Origin: Verticillium longisporum
Lineage: Eukaryota > Ascomycota > Sordariomycetes > Glomerellales > Plectosphaerellaceae
Assembly: GCA_019188255.1 (NCBI GenBank)
Contig: JAETXT010000007.1
Span: 3,782,001-3,846,000, forward strand
Length of the DNA stretch: 64,000 bases
Direction of reading: 5' to 3'
The notes beneath the pieces were generated by a model. It saw nothing but the letters and a program-made list of their open reading frames with translations, did no database searches and was not told the DNA's origin. The position numbers and the translations under genes are program-made. This document shows, one piece after another, positions 1-11,688 of the stretch; the first letter of the stretch is position 1; every line of letters starts with the position of its first letter.

Positions 1-1851
1 TGTATGTGTGACGCTCCTGACTGAGCTGCCACGAACTTTTTTTTTTTTTTCGCTGACCATGTTTTCAGTGCGAGGTGTGTCGATCCCGCAAGTCTCGCTG
101 CGATGGCACCAAGCCCAAGTGCAAGCTCTGCACCGAGCTCGGCGCCGAATGTATCTACCGAGAACCCGGCATCAAGCTGGATGCAGGCGACAAGCTCATT
201 CTCGAACGCCTCAACCGCATCGAGAGCCTTCTTCAGATGAACATGGTCGCTGGCGGGCCTTCCGGCGGCGGCATCCAGATTAGCCACGAGTCACCATCTA
301 TGAGCAACGGCTCTGGACTGAATGGCGAAAACCTAGTCGGAGTTGCCGGGACCACCAACTTTACTTCCATCATCCCCAGCGGGGGTCTAGGCACCTGGCA
401 TAACCCGCCCAACATCTCTACGATGCCCAAAATTCACACGAATGCGGCTTTACACCTACTGCAGTGGCCTTTGATTCGTGATCTTGTATCACGACCATAT
501 GATCCGCAAATCCTGCTACAGCTTGAGATGGCGCGAGCGCCGCTGCCCCCGCTGACGAATACGCCTTGTGTCGACCTTTCCAATACCACAGCATACATTG
601 AGGCCTATTTCGACCTCGTCAACGTGTGGTACGCTTGCGTCAACCCTTACACCTGGAGGAGCCACTACCGGACGGCGCTATCCAACGGCTTTCGCGAGGG
701 CGCCGAGAGCTGCATCGTCCTTCTTGTACTGGCTCTGGGACAGGCCAGCTTGCGAGGAAGCATCTCACGCATCATGCCTGGGGAAGACCCCCTGGACTGC
801 AATACTTCACCGCTGCATGGGCTCTCCTTCCGGGCATGATGACTTCAAATAATGTTCTCGCAGCACAGTGCCACTTGCTGGCTTCTGCGTACTTGTTCTA
901 CCTTGTCCGCCCCTTGGAGGCCTGGAACCTGCTTTGTACTACCAGCACGAAGCTGCAGCTTCTTCTCATGTCACCGAACAGGGTACCGCCCAATCAGCGG
1001 GAGTTGACCGAGCGTATTTACTGGAATTCTCTCCTCTTCGAGAGCGACCTGCTGGCAGAGCTGGATCTCCCGCACTCTGGGGTGGTCCAGTTTGAAGAGA
1101 ACGTCGGACTTCCCGGTGGCTTCGAGGGAGAAGAACAGGAAGCGATTGGACGGGATGACCTTTGGTACTTCCTTGCCGAGATCGCCTTGCGGCGACTCCT
1201 GAATCGAGTCAGCCAGCTGATCTACTCCAAGGACTCGATGGCCTCTACGACAAGCCTCGAGCCTGTGGTGGCGGAACTCGACTTCCAGCTGACGCAATGG
1301 TACGAGAGCCTACCGATTCCACTGCAATTCCCTTTTACCCGCGCCGCACTTCAGGACCCGGTCCAGACTGTGTTGCGCCTCAGATTCTTTGCTTGCCGGA
1401 CCATCATTTACAGGCCCTACATCTTGGCTGTCTTGGACAATGAGCAGGCCATCTTGGATCCTGCAGTACGAGACAGTTGCCACAAGTGCTTGGAGGCTTC
1501 TGTGCGCCAACTGGAACACATCTCTGCACAGTAAGTCATGATTGATCATCATTTTGCCACACCCTCAAGACTAATACGTTTGCCTCCAGCCATGCAGGCC
1601 ACATGCCTTATTTGTGGCAAGGTGCGCTTTCGATTGTGTCCCAGGCACTGCTCGTCATGGGCGCCACCATGTCACCCTCGCTGGGCAGCATCCTTCTGAC
1701 GCTATGCGGTAGCCGTGAGGCTATCGACCAGATCATCAATGACGTCGTTATGGAGGTCGAACGTTATTCAAACCTTGCGCCGAGTCTGAGCTTGGCGGCT
1801 GAGATCATCAAAGAAGCCGAAGTGAGGAGGCGAGCATTCCTCAGCGGGTGA
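1..1851 (+). CDS. Zn2Cys6 fungal transcription factor, 5' end outside window, one frame break
   Basis: A binuclear zinc cluster opens the visible coding part: six cysteines spaced C-x2-C-x6-C-x6-C-x2-C-x6-C, starting with TGC at 69. This is the DNA-binding domain of Gal4-type nuclear regulators; the downstream helical part resembles the fungal-specific regulatory domain. An intron runs 2-68 (GTATGT donor, TTTCAG acceptor), so the first exon is off the left edge. A second intron is 1531-1589 (GTAAGT donor, CTAAT branch, CAG acceptor); the last exon ends with TGA at 1849-1851. Frame 0 (69 to about 790) must switch to frame 2 (about 791-1530). The switch falls in a run of five C at 788-792, and one extra C gives continuous sequence (GEDP-PGLQYF). 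There is no usable GT-AG pair at this point. Target genes cannot be told. Confident in the family, not in the exact gene. Confidence 0.9.
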
Positions 1852-4800
1852 TGGAAACAGCCCCGGAAAGACCCGCTCGATACGACGTGCAGGCCCCTCT
1901 TGACGCCTGCGAGAACCACCTCGCCTATCGAAATCATGCGTCCGAAGGGAGCGCGGGCACTTCATTTACGAAAACCCCATCCAGCCCGTCGAGCGAATCT
2001 CCTTTCGGCGGAAATGCCACCTCAATACGTTTCTTACAGAGCCAGAGGCATCGTGTGTCCTGCCCTCTGCACCCCTAAAGCGCGCAGCAAAACATTGGCA
2101 TCTACAACACCTGGCACAAGTACCGCACAACTGCAAGGTCATCCTTGATAGTGTGACGAAGTTCACGACGTCACAAAGAAGAAGATCGCATCCCAAATGC
2201 CTCGAACAATCCGTGGTCGTTCGAATCGAGAGGCAAGGCGTGCTGCACTCACTGCATCTTTGCGGGAAAGCTGGCGGGAACGTTCCCACGATCCGAGCCA
2301 TATCAGCCCACGCACGGCCATCATCTGGGGTGCAGGCGCTGGGGTTGCACTGACCACTGTGTGTATGGACACCTGTCGGGCATTGCCTGCGCCAGCGCGG
2401 GTTGTGGTTGGCGGGTATCACCTGTGCTAGGGCGGCGTCCGGACCGACATGCCGCATCCCACCGCGCCTGACCCAATCAGTCCGAAGCCTATGACAACCT
2501 CCTCACGATAGCTGCGCCGCTGGACATTCGGATGCAGAAAACCCCCCCCCTTCTTCTCAATCCTGAACATGTCAATCCATCGAATTCCGAAAAGAAATCG
2601 GGCTTGGTTGTGGACAGCACTGGGAATTGCGGCATCCTTTCTACGCCTGCACCAGCCAGCTTCGCTATATGGCATGTATGCGAGCCGCGCAGGTTGCTAC
2701 CTCCTGCGTCATCACCGAGGCCTCTCACGAATGGGCGCATTGTCAATCTGCTGCGGAGACGTAATTGTTCTGATGCAACTTGTGTGTGGCAATTTGAGAG
2801 CACCGCTACTACGAGCGATTTACTGAAGTGTGCCGCGCGAGCCCGTGGTACCTGACGAGACATATACCCCTGACGACATGACATATCCCTGGAGTTCCGG
2901 TCCCCAAGGCTGCAAGGAAGGAATCGGCGAGCCAACATGGGATTTTGCCAACGGCTGGTGACGAGGCTGGATGTACGCCACCGGTCGTCTCGAATGGCAA
3001 CGCTACGTGTAGTTTCTCTACCTCCTGTACAATAGTTGACGCTGTAATGATCGACATTGGAAATTGCAACACGTTCCGTGAAGTGGCAACAGCCCATCGT
3101 GTTTGCGTTCACTGGAGTTCATGCGCTGAGTATTCTTCAAGGTGACCGACCTGTTTTCTTCGACACCAATGCCCCTGAGCAAGTGAGCGAAGGACGGGCG
3201 CCTGGCGCCACTTTTGGGGCATCCTCATCTCCCGCAGTGTGACCTGGGAGGGTTCCACTGCTGCCATCACACGCGGGAACATGCACGATTTGCGAGGCGG
3301 AGTGCACGGGCGGGAAAATCGGCTGAGCGCCGAGGTGACCTCACGCTGCGACAAGCGGCCGACTCTGTTCCCTCTCTTTCGTTACCTTCCCGGTCTCTTC
3401 TCATCGTATGTTTCCGAAGCGGACCCGGTTTCTGGTATAGTGGTCGGGTTGTGACTGTGCAATGTCTCTCCTCGGTCGAAAGGCACTTTTCGACCGTGCG
3501 ACTGGACGGTGGACTTGAATCGAGCTCTCCATGCCGACGACCACTTACTTGTGACCTGAAGGAGAAGGTCGAGCAGGGGAAGGGGGGGCGGAGGAGCATG
3601 GGGTGGAAGTTTGCTGGCTGGCACGGAGGAAATTTGGAGTAGCTCTGGGGATTGGCGGGACTCTGGAACGCCTATGGGTTGCGGGGTAAAAACGCTCCTG
3701 TAAGGCGGAGGGACAGGACTTCATTTTGAGGGGGGATGTTCAGGGTCGGAGCCATTCTGGGCCATAGCTTCCGTTGGCTAGGGTCTTTCGTCGGGATCTC
3801 TGACGCCCAAGGGGGGGGGGTTTACTCTTCTGAAGGTCTAATTCCCGCTCATCAGAGTTAGAGGCCCATCATTTCAGACGAGGGGGAACCGATTGATTCA
3901 ACCTCATGCAATGTCAACTTTGAGGTGATTTTGGAGCTGAAAAGATGAAGGAAAGGAAACGGGCGCGCATCGAGGATTGGCGGTCTTCCGCTCGCCTTGC
4001 GGCGCTGGGACGTATTGGCTGCCATCCATGCCCGTCAGCCTGACCTCCCCCTACCTACCTAGGTACCTTAGCTGACGCAGTGGTACGCGAACCGGGGCTT
4101 GCGTTCACCCGGCACTTGCGGCGGTGTTTGGTCAGGCAGACATACCAAGCACAGCGACAACCTGGAAGGAATACTGGGAGAAGCAGAAGCGAAATGCAAT
4201 CCAACTTCGCGAATGCGGGCGGCTGCTTCGCTTGCCTCGATGAGCCCCCCCCTCTCTGCATCGCCAAAAATGGATCCTTTTTTGACCTGGGGGGTTTCAG
4301 GGGGTCACCCTCGGAACGAAATGTGGAGGGGGTTCAATTTTGGTGTGATCAGAAGGAAGCGCCGTAACGGGGGGCCAAGTACAGTGCGATTCGGTGCAGT
4401 CCATGGAGGGTGTGTGTGATTGTGTGATTTCAAGGCTTCTCCCCCATGGGCTCAAGAAGACTGGCTGAGAAGAGAACAAGGACGGGCGTGATGATGTGAG
4501 ACGGAGAAGTCTCTCGTCGGTGAGCCTGATGCCAGGACACACCAGCACAGCCTTTCCAGCAACGATTTGACGCAGGTGACTGTACAAGATTGACTGGAAA
4601 TAGTAAGCGACAGCAAACATTTCTCACCAAAGACAGCCTTATTCGTCTCCCAGAAATCCCAGGGCTGCGGTTTCGCGGCGAGCCCTCGTGGCCGATTCGA
4701 TCTTTCCTGCGTCCGATGACGAGGGCCCGCGTGACGGGGCTGGCGATCGTGGTGTGGCAAGACGCGTCAACAAGCCTGCGGTGTGCAAGCTTCAGTGAAG

Positions 4801-7371
4801 CCCAGCGGGGGGTCGTTTGGAATTGTTCGATCACCAAGTCCCGAAATGTACAATCCTGAACAGGTAGAGAGTGGGACGTGCTTCTGCGTCGCTTGCGGAC
4901 GGAAGCCATTCGGGGTCTTCGTCACAGGACCCCTAGCGAGGCAAGGAAGGATCACCAACTGGGCGACTCCACGCGGCCTGACGGTGTGGCTTGTGGCTGA
5001 TGAAGATCTTTGGCGCCGTCCCTTTCATCGAGAGTGAAGGATGGCCGAGGCTGGTGATCTTGGGATGCTTGTTGGTGAGGACGTGTGTGGCTTTGAGAAT
5101 TGGGTTGGATTACGGATGGAGGAGTGCCGTCCCGCTCAATCCGGGGAGCAGGCTCCTAGTTGCTCGTTGTATGACATGAATCGATTCCAAAAGAGGTTAA
5201 CGGATCACGGGAATCAGATATCTGCTTTCCGGACACCGTTGATTTAATCAGCGGTAGCTTCAATAGCTGGGACTCTCGCCAGCGGCCCTGGCAGTTACGA
5301 TTGGGAGTGAGCTTCAATTCGTTCCGAGCGTGAATTGTTAGAAAATACAGAGCTTCGAGATGGACGCGTGATATTGCGGTTAGATACGGGTTTTGAAACT
5401 ACCTGTAGTTGTTCGAAGTTGTTATCGTTGCTCCGGCTTGCTGTACAGCTCCTGACCTCGTCTCCGGGGGGTCAAGGTTCTCCTTGATGTAGTTTTTCTT
5501 TGGGGTTAAGGTATACTTATCCATCTTCATCTATCAGATGGCCGGCTCAGTGCAACATGAGGTTAGGGCATAGACAACTACTTAGAATGTTGGCTCGCAT
5601 GTCAGGTATCACATGATGCTATCGACCAAAAGTCCAAATCCATAGCATCATAAGGTACCTTGGTACTCAAGTCATCAACACCTCTAAGGCGGCAGACGGG
5701 GGAGCGGGCGAGGTACGGGGAAGCGGACGGGGGACGGGAGAGCAGACGGGAGAGACATCAGCCGTGCCAGTCTCATGGCCAACTTTGCTTCAACGCTGAA
5801 GCTTCCGGTTATTTCTCTCGTGAAATAGCTGCAAACTTCATCGAATGGCTACTTTTCTTGGTGCATAAATTTGCCAGGAAAAGAGACAGAACTATGGCCT
5901 GGGCACGCCTCTGTTTTCTGAGCAGGTGCCCGGCGTTGACAGATCGGAAGGGGTTTATAGTACAGTCGTCCAAAGTCCTCCACCTCAAGAATGCCTCAGA
6001 AGAACAAGCTGCATGTTCCGCAAGGTTGTCGTTTCACTCGAGTTCATGACTGATGCACAGAATCTGACTATTAAACCTGGTGCAGTAACCCGTGGCTCGA
6101 AGGAACTGACAACCCTGCAAAGCTCAGCGCCTCCACCATGGTCGAGAAACTTCCATTGTCACCACGAACAATCGATCGCTTGATGATACGAAAAGCAATT
6201 GCCAGTTCCGTCGCATCTCTCTTCGGAAATACCGACGACCTCCTTCAAGCTTCACCTTCGCGTGAGTGTGGCATCGGTGCGTTCTCAATGACTGTCAGGT
6301 TAGCAAGGCGTTCAGCCAGGTACCTACACTACGCTACCCACCTGCCTACAGGTACCTAAGGCACCTAAAGGCCGGCAAGCACGGACACACCCCGCACTCT
6401 ACCAATCTTGGTAGTACCTTGTGGCTAGAGAGGTGAGCCCCACGTGAGCTTCCCCCTCCGAAGCTGAGAATCACGACTCAGCTTCCTCGGTTTTGAGCAG
6501 TGCACATAACCTGGAGCCTGGCCGCAGATGTCAGGCCCTCGAAGGCCCAAGTCCCAACCTCACAATCAAGGCGAGCGGCGGCCTCTTGGGGGGCGAAATT
6601 CCTAGCACTCATTCCCGCCATCTCATTCATCCACCCATATGCCTTGCCATACCCATGCTTGTTTCCAGCTGAACGCCTCTTCGGCTCTCATGATTCGCCA
6701 AGTTGCACGAAACGCCCCATCAGAGACACGATCCCGCGTGCTGAGGGCCAATAGGTTGGCCGAAGCCTCCTCGTTGGACAAGCTGGAGCAGCACCCTTCC
6801 CCTCCATCAGATCACTATTGCACAGGGCCACTGGCCTCCGCACCCATCACGCCTATCACGTCCTCCTCGTGATCCCACAAACACACTCTGCCTCTCGCCG
6901 CCCGCACTCAGTCATCCAGGCGGGAGGAGACGAGAGAAGAAAACAGACAGACAGGCAGAGACAGGACACACCGTCAGACAATCGAGGGGAGAGATACGAA
7001 GGACAACACAAATCGTAGGTAGTCCCCAGGCCCCCCTTTGACTCCTGACTCCCAACTCCCAACTCCCAACTCCTAGTGGGTGACTGATGCCCGATTGCTT
7101 GCACCTTTGGCTGCTTGCCTTGTCTCTCTTGCATGCTGCATGCTGCCATAGCATCTACTGACGATACAAATCCCAGGGCGTACGATATCGGCCTGTCACC
7201 CCGCCCTGTATTGCGTCCCAGTCATGCAGCTTGTCCTTGACGCCCAATCACCGAACCACATGCATTGCCGCCCGCCAGTCACGACTCTCCAGCTGTTCGA
7301 TACTCCTCAGAGTGCCGCATCTCTTGGACGACCAAGATTCGTTCGCCATTTCTGCGCTCGAGGCATCTCGC
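1852..7371. other. Long gene-free stretch between transcription factor and RBR ligase
   Basis: 5.5 kb with only short, overlapping open frames of low-complexity composition on both strands. None shows a recognisable domain or a splice pattern that joins neighbouring frames. It holds several homopolymer runs (C at about 2541-2550, G at about 3812-3820), palindromic CCTAGGTACCT-type words near 4058-4072, 5652-5660 and 6318-6360, and a short ACTCCCA repeat near 7040-7075. The right part is probably the promoter and 5' leader of the RBR gene; the rest is unexplained. Confidence 0.6.
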
Positions 7372-10065
7372 ATGCTAATGGCCTACTATCATTATGCCGA
7401 GGAGTCGGACAGAAGGCCTGGTCGAAGCCGACAGGCGCACCCGAGACCCCATGTCGATTGGCTCGAAACCGGCGAGACGGTGCATGATTCGCTGCCTCGC
7501 CGAACGAGGAGAGGCCATATCATACAATATGCAGACGAACCGCCTTCGTCCATGCGACGGAGTCAAACCACCTGGAGCGAGAGGAGCTCGCCTGCGCAAG
7601 TCGCGACGATGCCGCTTCGCACGAGAGCCGCCACCGTTACCACAATGACCATGCCTGTTGGCAGAGGCGTAGACCATCACCGCCATCAACCTCACCATCA
7701 CCGTGCTTCGAGACATTACGAAGATGAGGACGAGGAGGATGAAGACGATGATGAGGACGAGGACGAGGACGAGGACGAGGACAGGGACGAGTCGCCTGCG
7801 GGCAGTCGGCGCAACCTCAGACGCGGCATGAGCCCACGCTCCGTTCGTCACTACAGGTCAACCCCAGAGTCGAGGAAAGACTCTCGGCCTTCCCAACCCG
7901 ACTCTGATGGGGAGTCTGATACTACCGTGTCGACGGAAGACAAAAGGCACCAGGATTTAGAGAAACATGGCCAGCTTCAAAGACGCGCCCGGCACCCTGA
8001 GCCAGACGACCATCTCGACCGCCGTGAAGAGGACCGGCGTTGGAGACGCCGGCGACGACGCGGTACTGTTGTCTACGATACCCAAGACGAAGACCCGACC
8101 CCCCACCAATCTGCAATAGACCACAGGTCTCCCATCCGAGATCTGTCCAGGCACTCGTCCCGGCGTTCGTCAGAATTGGTTGAGTCTGGTAGCTCCATCC
8201 GACGAGGTTACCACATTCGTAGCCAGAGTCTCCTTGAGGCCCCTACCCCGCCTCGTTCTTCTGTCAGGTTTGTTATGCGTTGATCCCCGATGCTCTGGGC
8301 CGCGCTAATCAACCAGCAGCCGGCCACGTAGGAGACGCCATTCTCAGGTCATCTACACAGAGATTGTACCACCCACATTGCGCCGGGCGCACACAGCGTC
8401 TGAAACGCATGTCACGTCGCACAGCACTACGTCCTCTAACCGGCGGCATTCTGTTCTCGGCGCCTTCCTCGGGCCTGGCATGCAGGGGCATGGGTCGAAC
8501 AGACGAGTCAAACAGTAAGCATCGGCACGGTCCGGAGCAGGCTACGGTAGCAGGACTGACCATGTGCAGGCTGCAGTGTCTCGCTTGTATGGACGAGCTC
8601 CCAGCCGACAAGGTTGCGAAGCTCAAGTGTGGCCATCGTATGTGCAGCTCGTGCCTGAAAAGGAAATTCAAGATGTCCATCACGGATCCCGTGGAGATGC
8701 CCCCGAAATGCTGTGCTGAGCACATTCCTCTCAAGCATGTCGAGAGGCTGTTTCCGACCGATTTCAAGAAGACGTGGAATAAGAAGTTCGCCGAGTTCTC
8801 GACACGAAATCGCGTCTACTGCCCGGCGAAACGATGCGGAGAGTGGATCAAGCCAGCGAATATTCACCGCGAGGACGGCCGCAAGTGTGGCAGATGCAGC
8901 CGGTGCAGGCTCAAGGTGTGCTGCGCCTGCCATGGCAAATGGCATGGGTCTCGGGAATGCCCAAAGGACGAGGAGACCACAATATTCCTACAGCAAGCCA
9001 AGGAAGCAGGGTGGCAGCGATGCCACAGGTGCAAGGCCATGGTCGAGTTGAAGGAGGGATGCAATCACATGACCTGGTGAGTTCCTCGACGGCATTCGAT
9101 GCAAGTGTAGTACTGACTGAAAGCACAGTCGCTGCGGAGCCGAATTTTGCATGATCTGCGGACTGAAGTGGAAGTCGTGTGACTGTCCCTGGTTCAACCA
9201 CGACACGCCGGAGGACGATAGTCTCGAGGATATGCATATTCCCATGTCACTGGGCAGGGACAGGCTGGGGCGGGCAGACGGCAGCCCTCCTGGTCGTGGG
9301 ACAATCCACCCTGTGCCCGACCTGACGGCGCCCATGTCGATGAGACCGCGAGTTCCAGATGCTTACGAGGATCCGCCGCACGATCCTCTCATGAGAAGGC
9401 TCCAAGAGAGGCAGGAGAGCAATCTCGCGCGTCGCTTGCACGTTCGTGACGACGATGGCGGTGACATGTCTGCGCATCACAGGGGTGATGATCATCGGAG
9501 AAGGCCGCATCTGGTCCCCGTCCCAGTCCCGACGCCGCCAGCGGCACCTCCCGTGGGATTCGAAAGACCGGGTGTCGCTGGAGAGTATGTATCGGGCGTC
9601 AACAGGGCCCGAGGAGTTCGACAGGACTCGGTGGAACGACGTCTCGCAGATCGTCTATCAGAGTTTCGGACGAGTCCTGGGTCGAGGCCCGGCATGATGA
9701 TGCCGCCGCCACCACCGATGCCGGCCAGCGCCGGGCTGCCAATGTCTATGCTCGCCACGCCTGCGGCTCCGACCGCACGCATGTCGGCCATGGAGGAGGA
9801 CATGATGTACAACAGTCGCAGTAGGGGAGTCTGGCCCCCAGGATCAGACATTGGCATGATGATGTCGGGCGGCATAGGAGGAGGCTACGCGCCACCGCCG
9901 CAAGTGCCAGAGGTACATGGGTCGCGGGGGCGAAAGCGTGGGGGGGAGCCCAAGTCGTCGATGATGGCTGGGCTGACCGGTGCGGGACGAGGCATGAACC
10001 GCGTGGACGAGTGGCGGAGCCATGTCGAGCCGGGCGTGCCGGGAGACGACAGATCGCTACCCTGA
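7372..10065 (+). CDS. RBR (RING1-IBR-RING2) E3 ubiquitin-protein ligase
   Basis: Exons 7372-8267, 8317-8514, 8570-9076 and 9129-10065 join into 845 codons (introns 8268-8316, 8515-8569, 9077-9128; the last splits a Cys codon). RING1 begins with CLAC at about residue 368, the IBR zinc ligands begin at about C449, and RING2 begins with CHRC at about 516-519. RING2 carries GCNHMTC; by analogy with parkin C431 and HHARI, its first Cys (about C529) would accept ubiquitin as a thioester before transfer to substrate. The N-terminal half is disordered and basic, with an uninterrupted Asp/Glu tract encoded at about 7720-7790. The C-terminal tail after RING2 is about 300 residues, Pro/Met/Arg-rich, and without a known domain. 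The start is uncertain: ATG 7372 is the first in-frame ATG, but the frame stays open upstream without an ATG, so a 5' exon is possible. Confidence 0.88.
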
Positions 10066-11688
10066 TGGAGAGATCACGGAGGCACGGATTTTTACGACAG
10101 CACGTTTTCCTAACGGACTTTGGACGACAGACTTTGACGACAGCGCTTGACGACAGATCTTAACGACAGGCATAACTGATGAACAGCATGATTCGCAACA
10201 GCGCAGGGGATGGCCATGTTTTTATTCTTGTTTTCTCTGTCATTTTCTCTACTCTTGTCTGATTTTCTTGCTTTTCTGTTTCGGGCTTCTCGTTGGTGAG
10301 GGTACTGCCATGTTCCTCCCAGGCGGTGTTTTCTGTGTAACTATACGCGAGCCACATGGCAACCGAGGCGGAGCGATGGTATTGTTGACTTATGCACTGG
10401 GCAATCTGGAGTCGGTCTAGCGCGCAGGAATGAAGCGCTCTATGTTCTTTGAAATCCGTTCAACTCGACGTCCCATGTGTGAGGCTGGCTCATGCAGGTC
10501 CCCCATCTGTCCATCTGTGGGGGGAGGAAGGGGTCCTTCGTTGCATCGACGAGTGACCCGATGATACGGTGGGCACTTGAGGTTGAGCAAGAAACCCGCA
10601 GCTGTAGACACCCGAACCTCCGGGTGTGCTTCGCACAGAGAGTATTGATGCACGTGTGATAGGCTGGCCGGGCATACGCCTTGATAGGATGACAAGGTGC
10701 CGAGAGATCCGAGGCCTCGAGGAGCAGCTTTGGAATGGGGCGTTTGGTGTGCCCGTTGTCAGATGAGATTCTGTTGATCGTAGGGCGCCTACCAACCAGG
10801 TACGATAGGTACGCACGCAGGCCAGGCGGCTGGGCTCGTGCTCTTGGCTCGTGCTCTTGGCTCGTGCCATCTCTACAGAGTATGAGGTCTGGGGGATGGA
10901 TGGCGAACTCGATGCCTAGAAAGGGCATTTATTATGCATGGCAACAAACATGTCACGGCGGGAGGGAGAGGCCTCGGGGCAAGCTGCAGCGATGTTCCAT
11001 TGGCGTTCCAGGGAGGTGGGCCAGCTCCAGCGTGCTAGTCGACGGGCTGTACAGGGGACCGAGGCTTGATTCCAGGGCTTTTCCTGGGCGGCTGGGCGGC
11101 TGGCGGTCGCGCCTGCTCATTGCCTGCCATCCTGCCTGCCTTGTGGAGGGCCGGCCCCCAGGGCTCCCTCCAAGGCAGGTGATGAGTGACGTGTGGAAGG
11201 AGGCCCCGGGAGGGAGGGAGGGGCAGCTGGTCGCATTGCATCATGGCGCCGCACCATGACCCTCTGGCCTGCGTTAGCCCAGTGCAGAACGACCGGAACC
11301 CTCCTTCTGATTTCGCGAAACTGAATCAGTCAACAGTCTCTGCTCTGCTCTGCTCTGGCACTTTGTCCGTTATGGCAACCACGCACGCGCTACCACCAAC
11401 TGACATATCCTGACCGTCTCAGCATTTCTGCCCTCTGGCATTCCTGTGTTCGATCATTTTGTCCAGCTTGTGCTGACAGTCTAGCCCCCCTCCGAGAACC
11501 CCGACGGACGACGATTCTCTTGACCGACATGGTGCGATCCGCGAATACCGACACATCCTCCTCCAACGACCACATCCTCGACCACCACCTCAGCCTGGCC
11601 TAACGAGCCTGAGCAACCGACCCACCACTCTCACCGTCCTCCACTGTTTGACCATCACCACCTCCCGCTCCTCTGCGCCAAGTTTGCC
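10066..11688. other. Intergenic region, RBR ligase to lipase
   Basis: No gene seen. The stretch just after the RBR stop repeats the word ACGACAG several times (10095-10170), suggestive of a 3' UTR. A 13-bp tandem repeat lies at 10833-10867, and CTGCT repeats at about 11336-11358. The part from about 11390 is C/T-rich, as is common in fungal promoters and 5' leaders, and leads into the lipase start. Confidence 0.55.
10833..10867. repeat. 13-bp tandem repeat, about 2.7 copies
   Basis: The unit GGCTCGTGCTCTT occurs twice in perfect tandem, followed by a third partial copy. It is noncoding and a simple slippage-type repeat. Confidence 0.8.
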
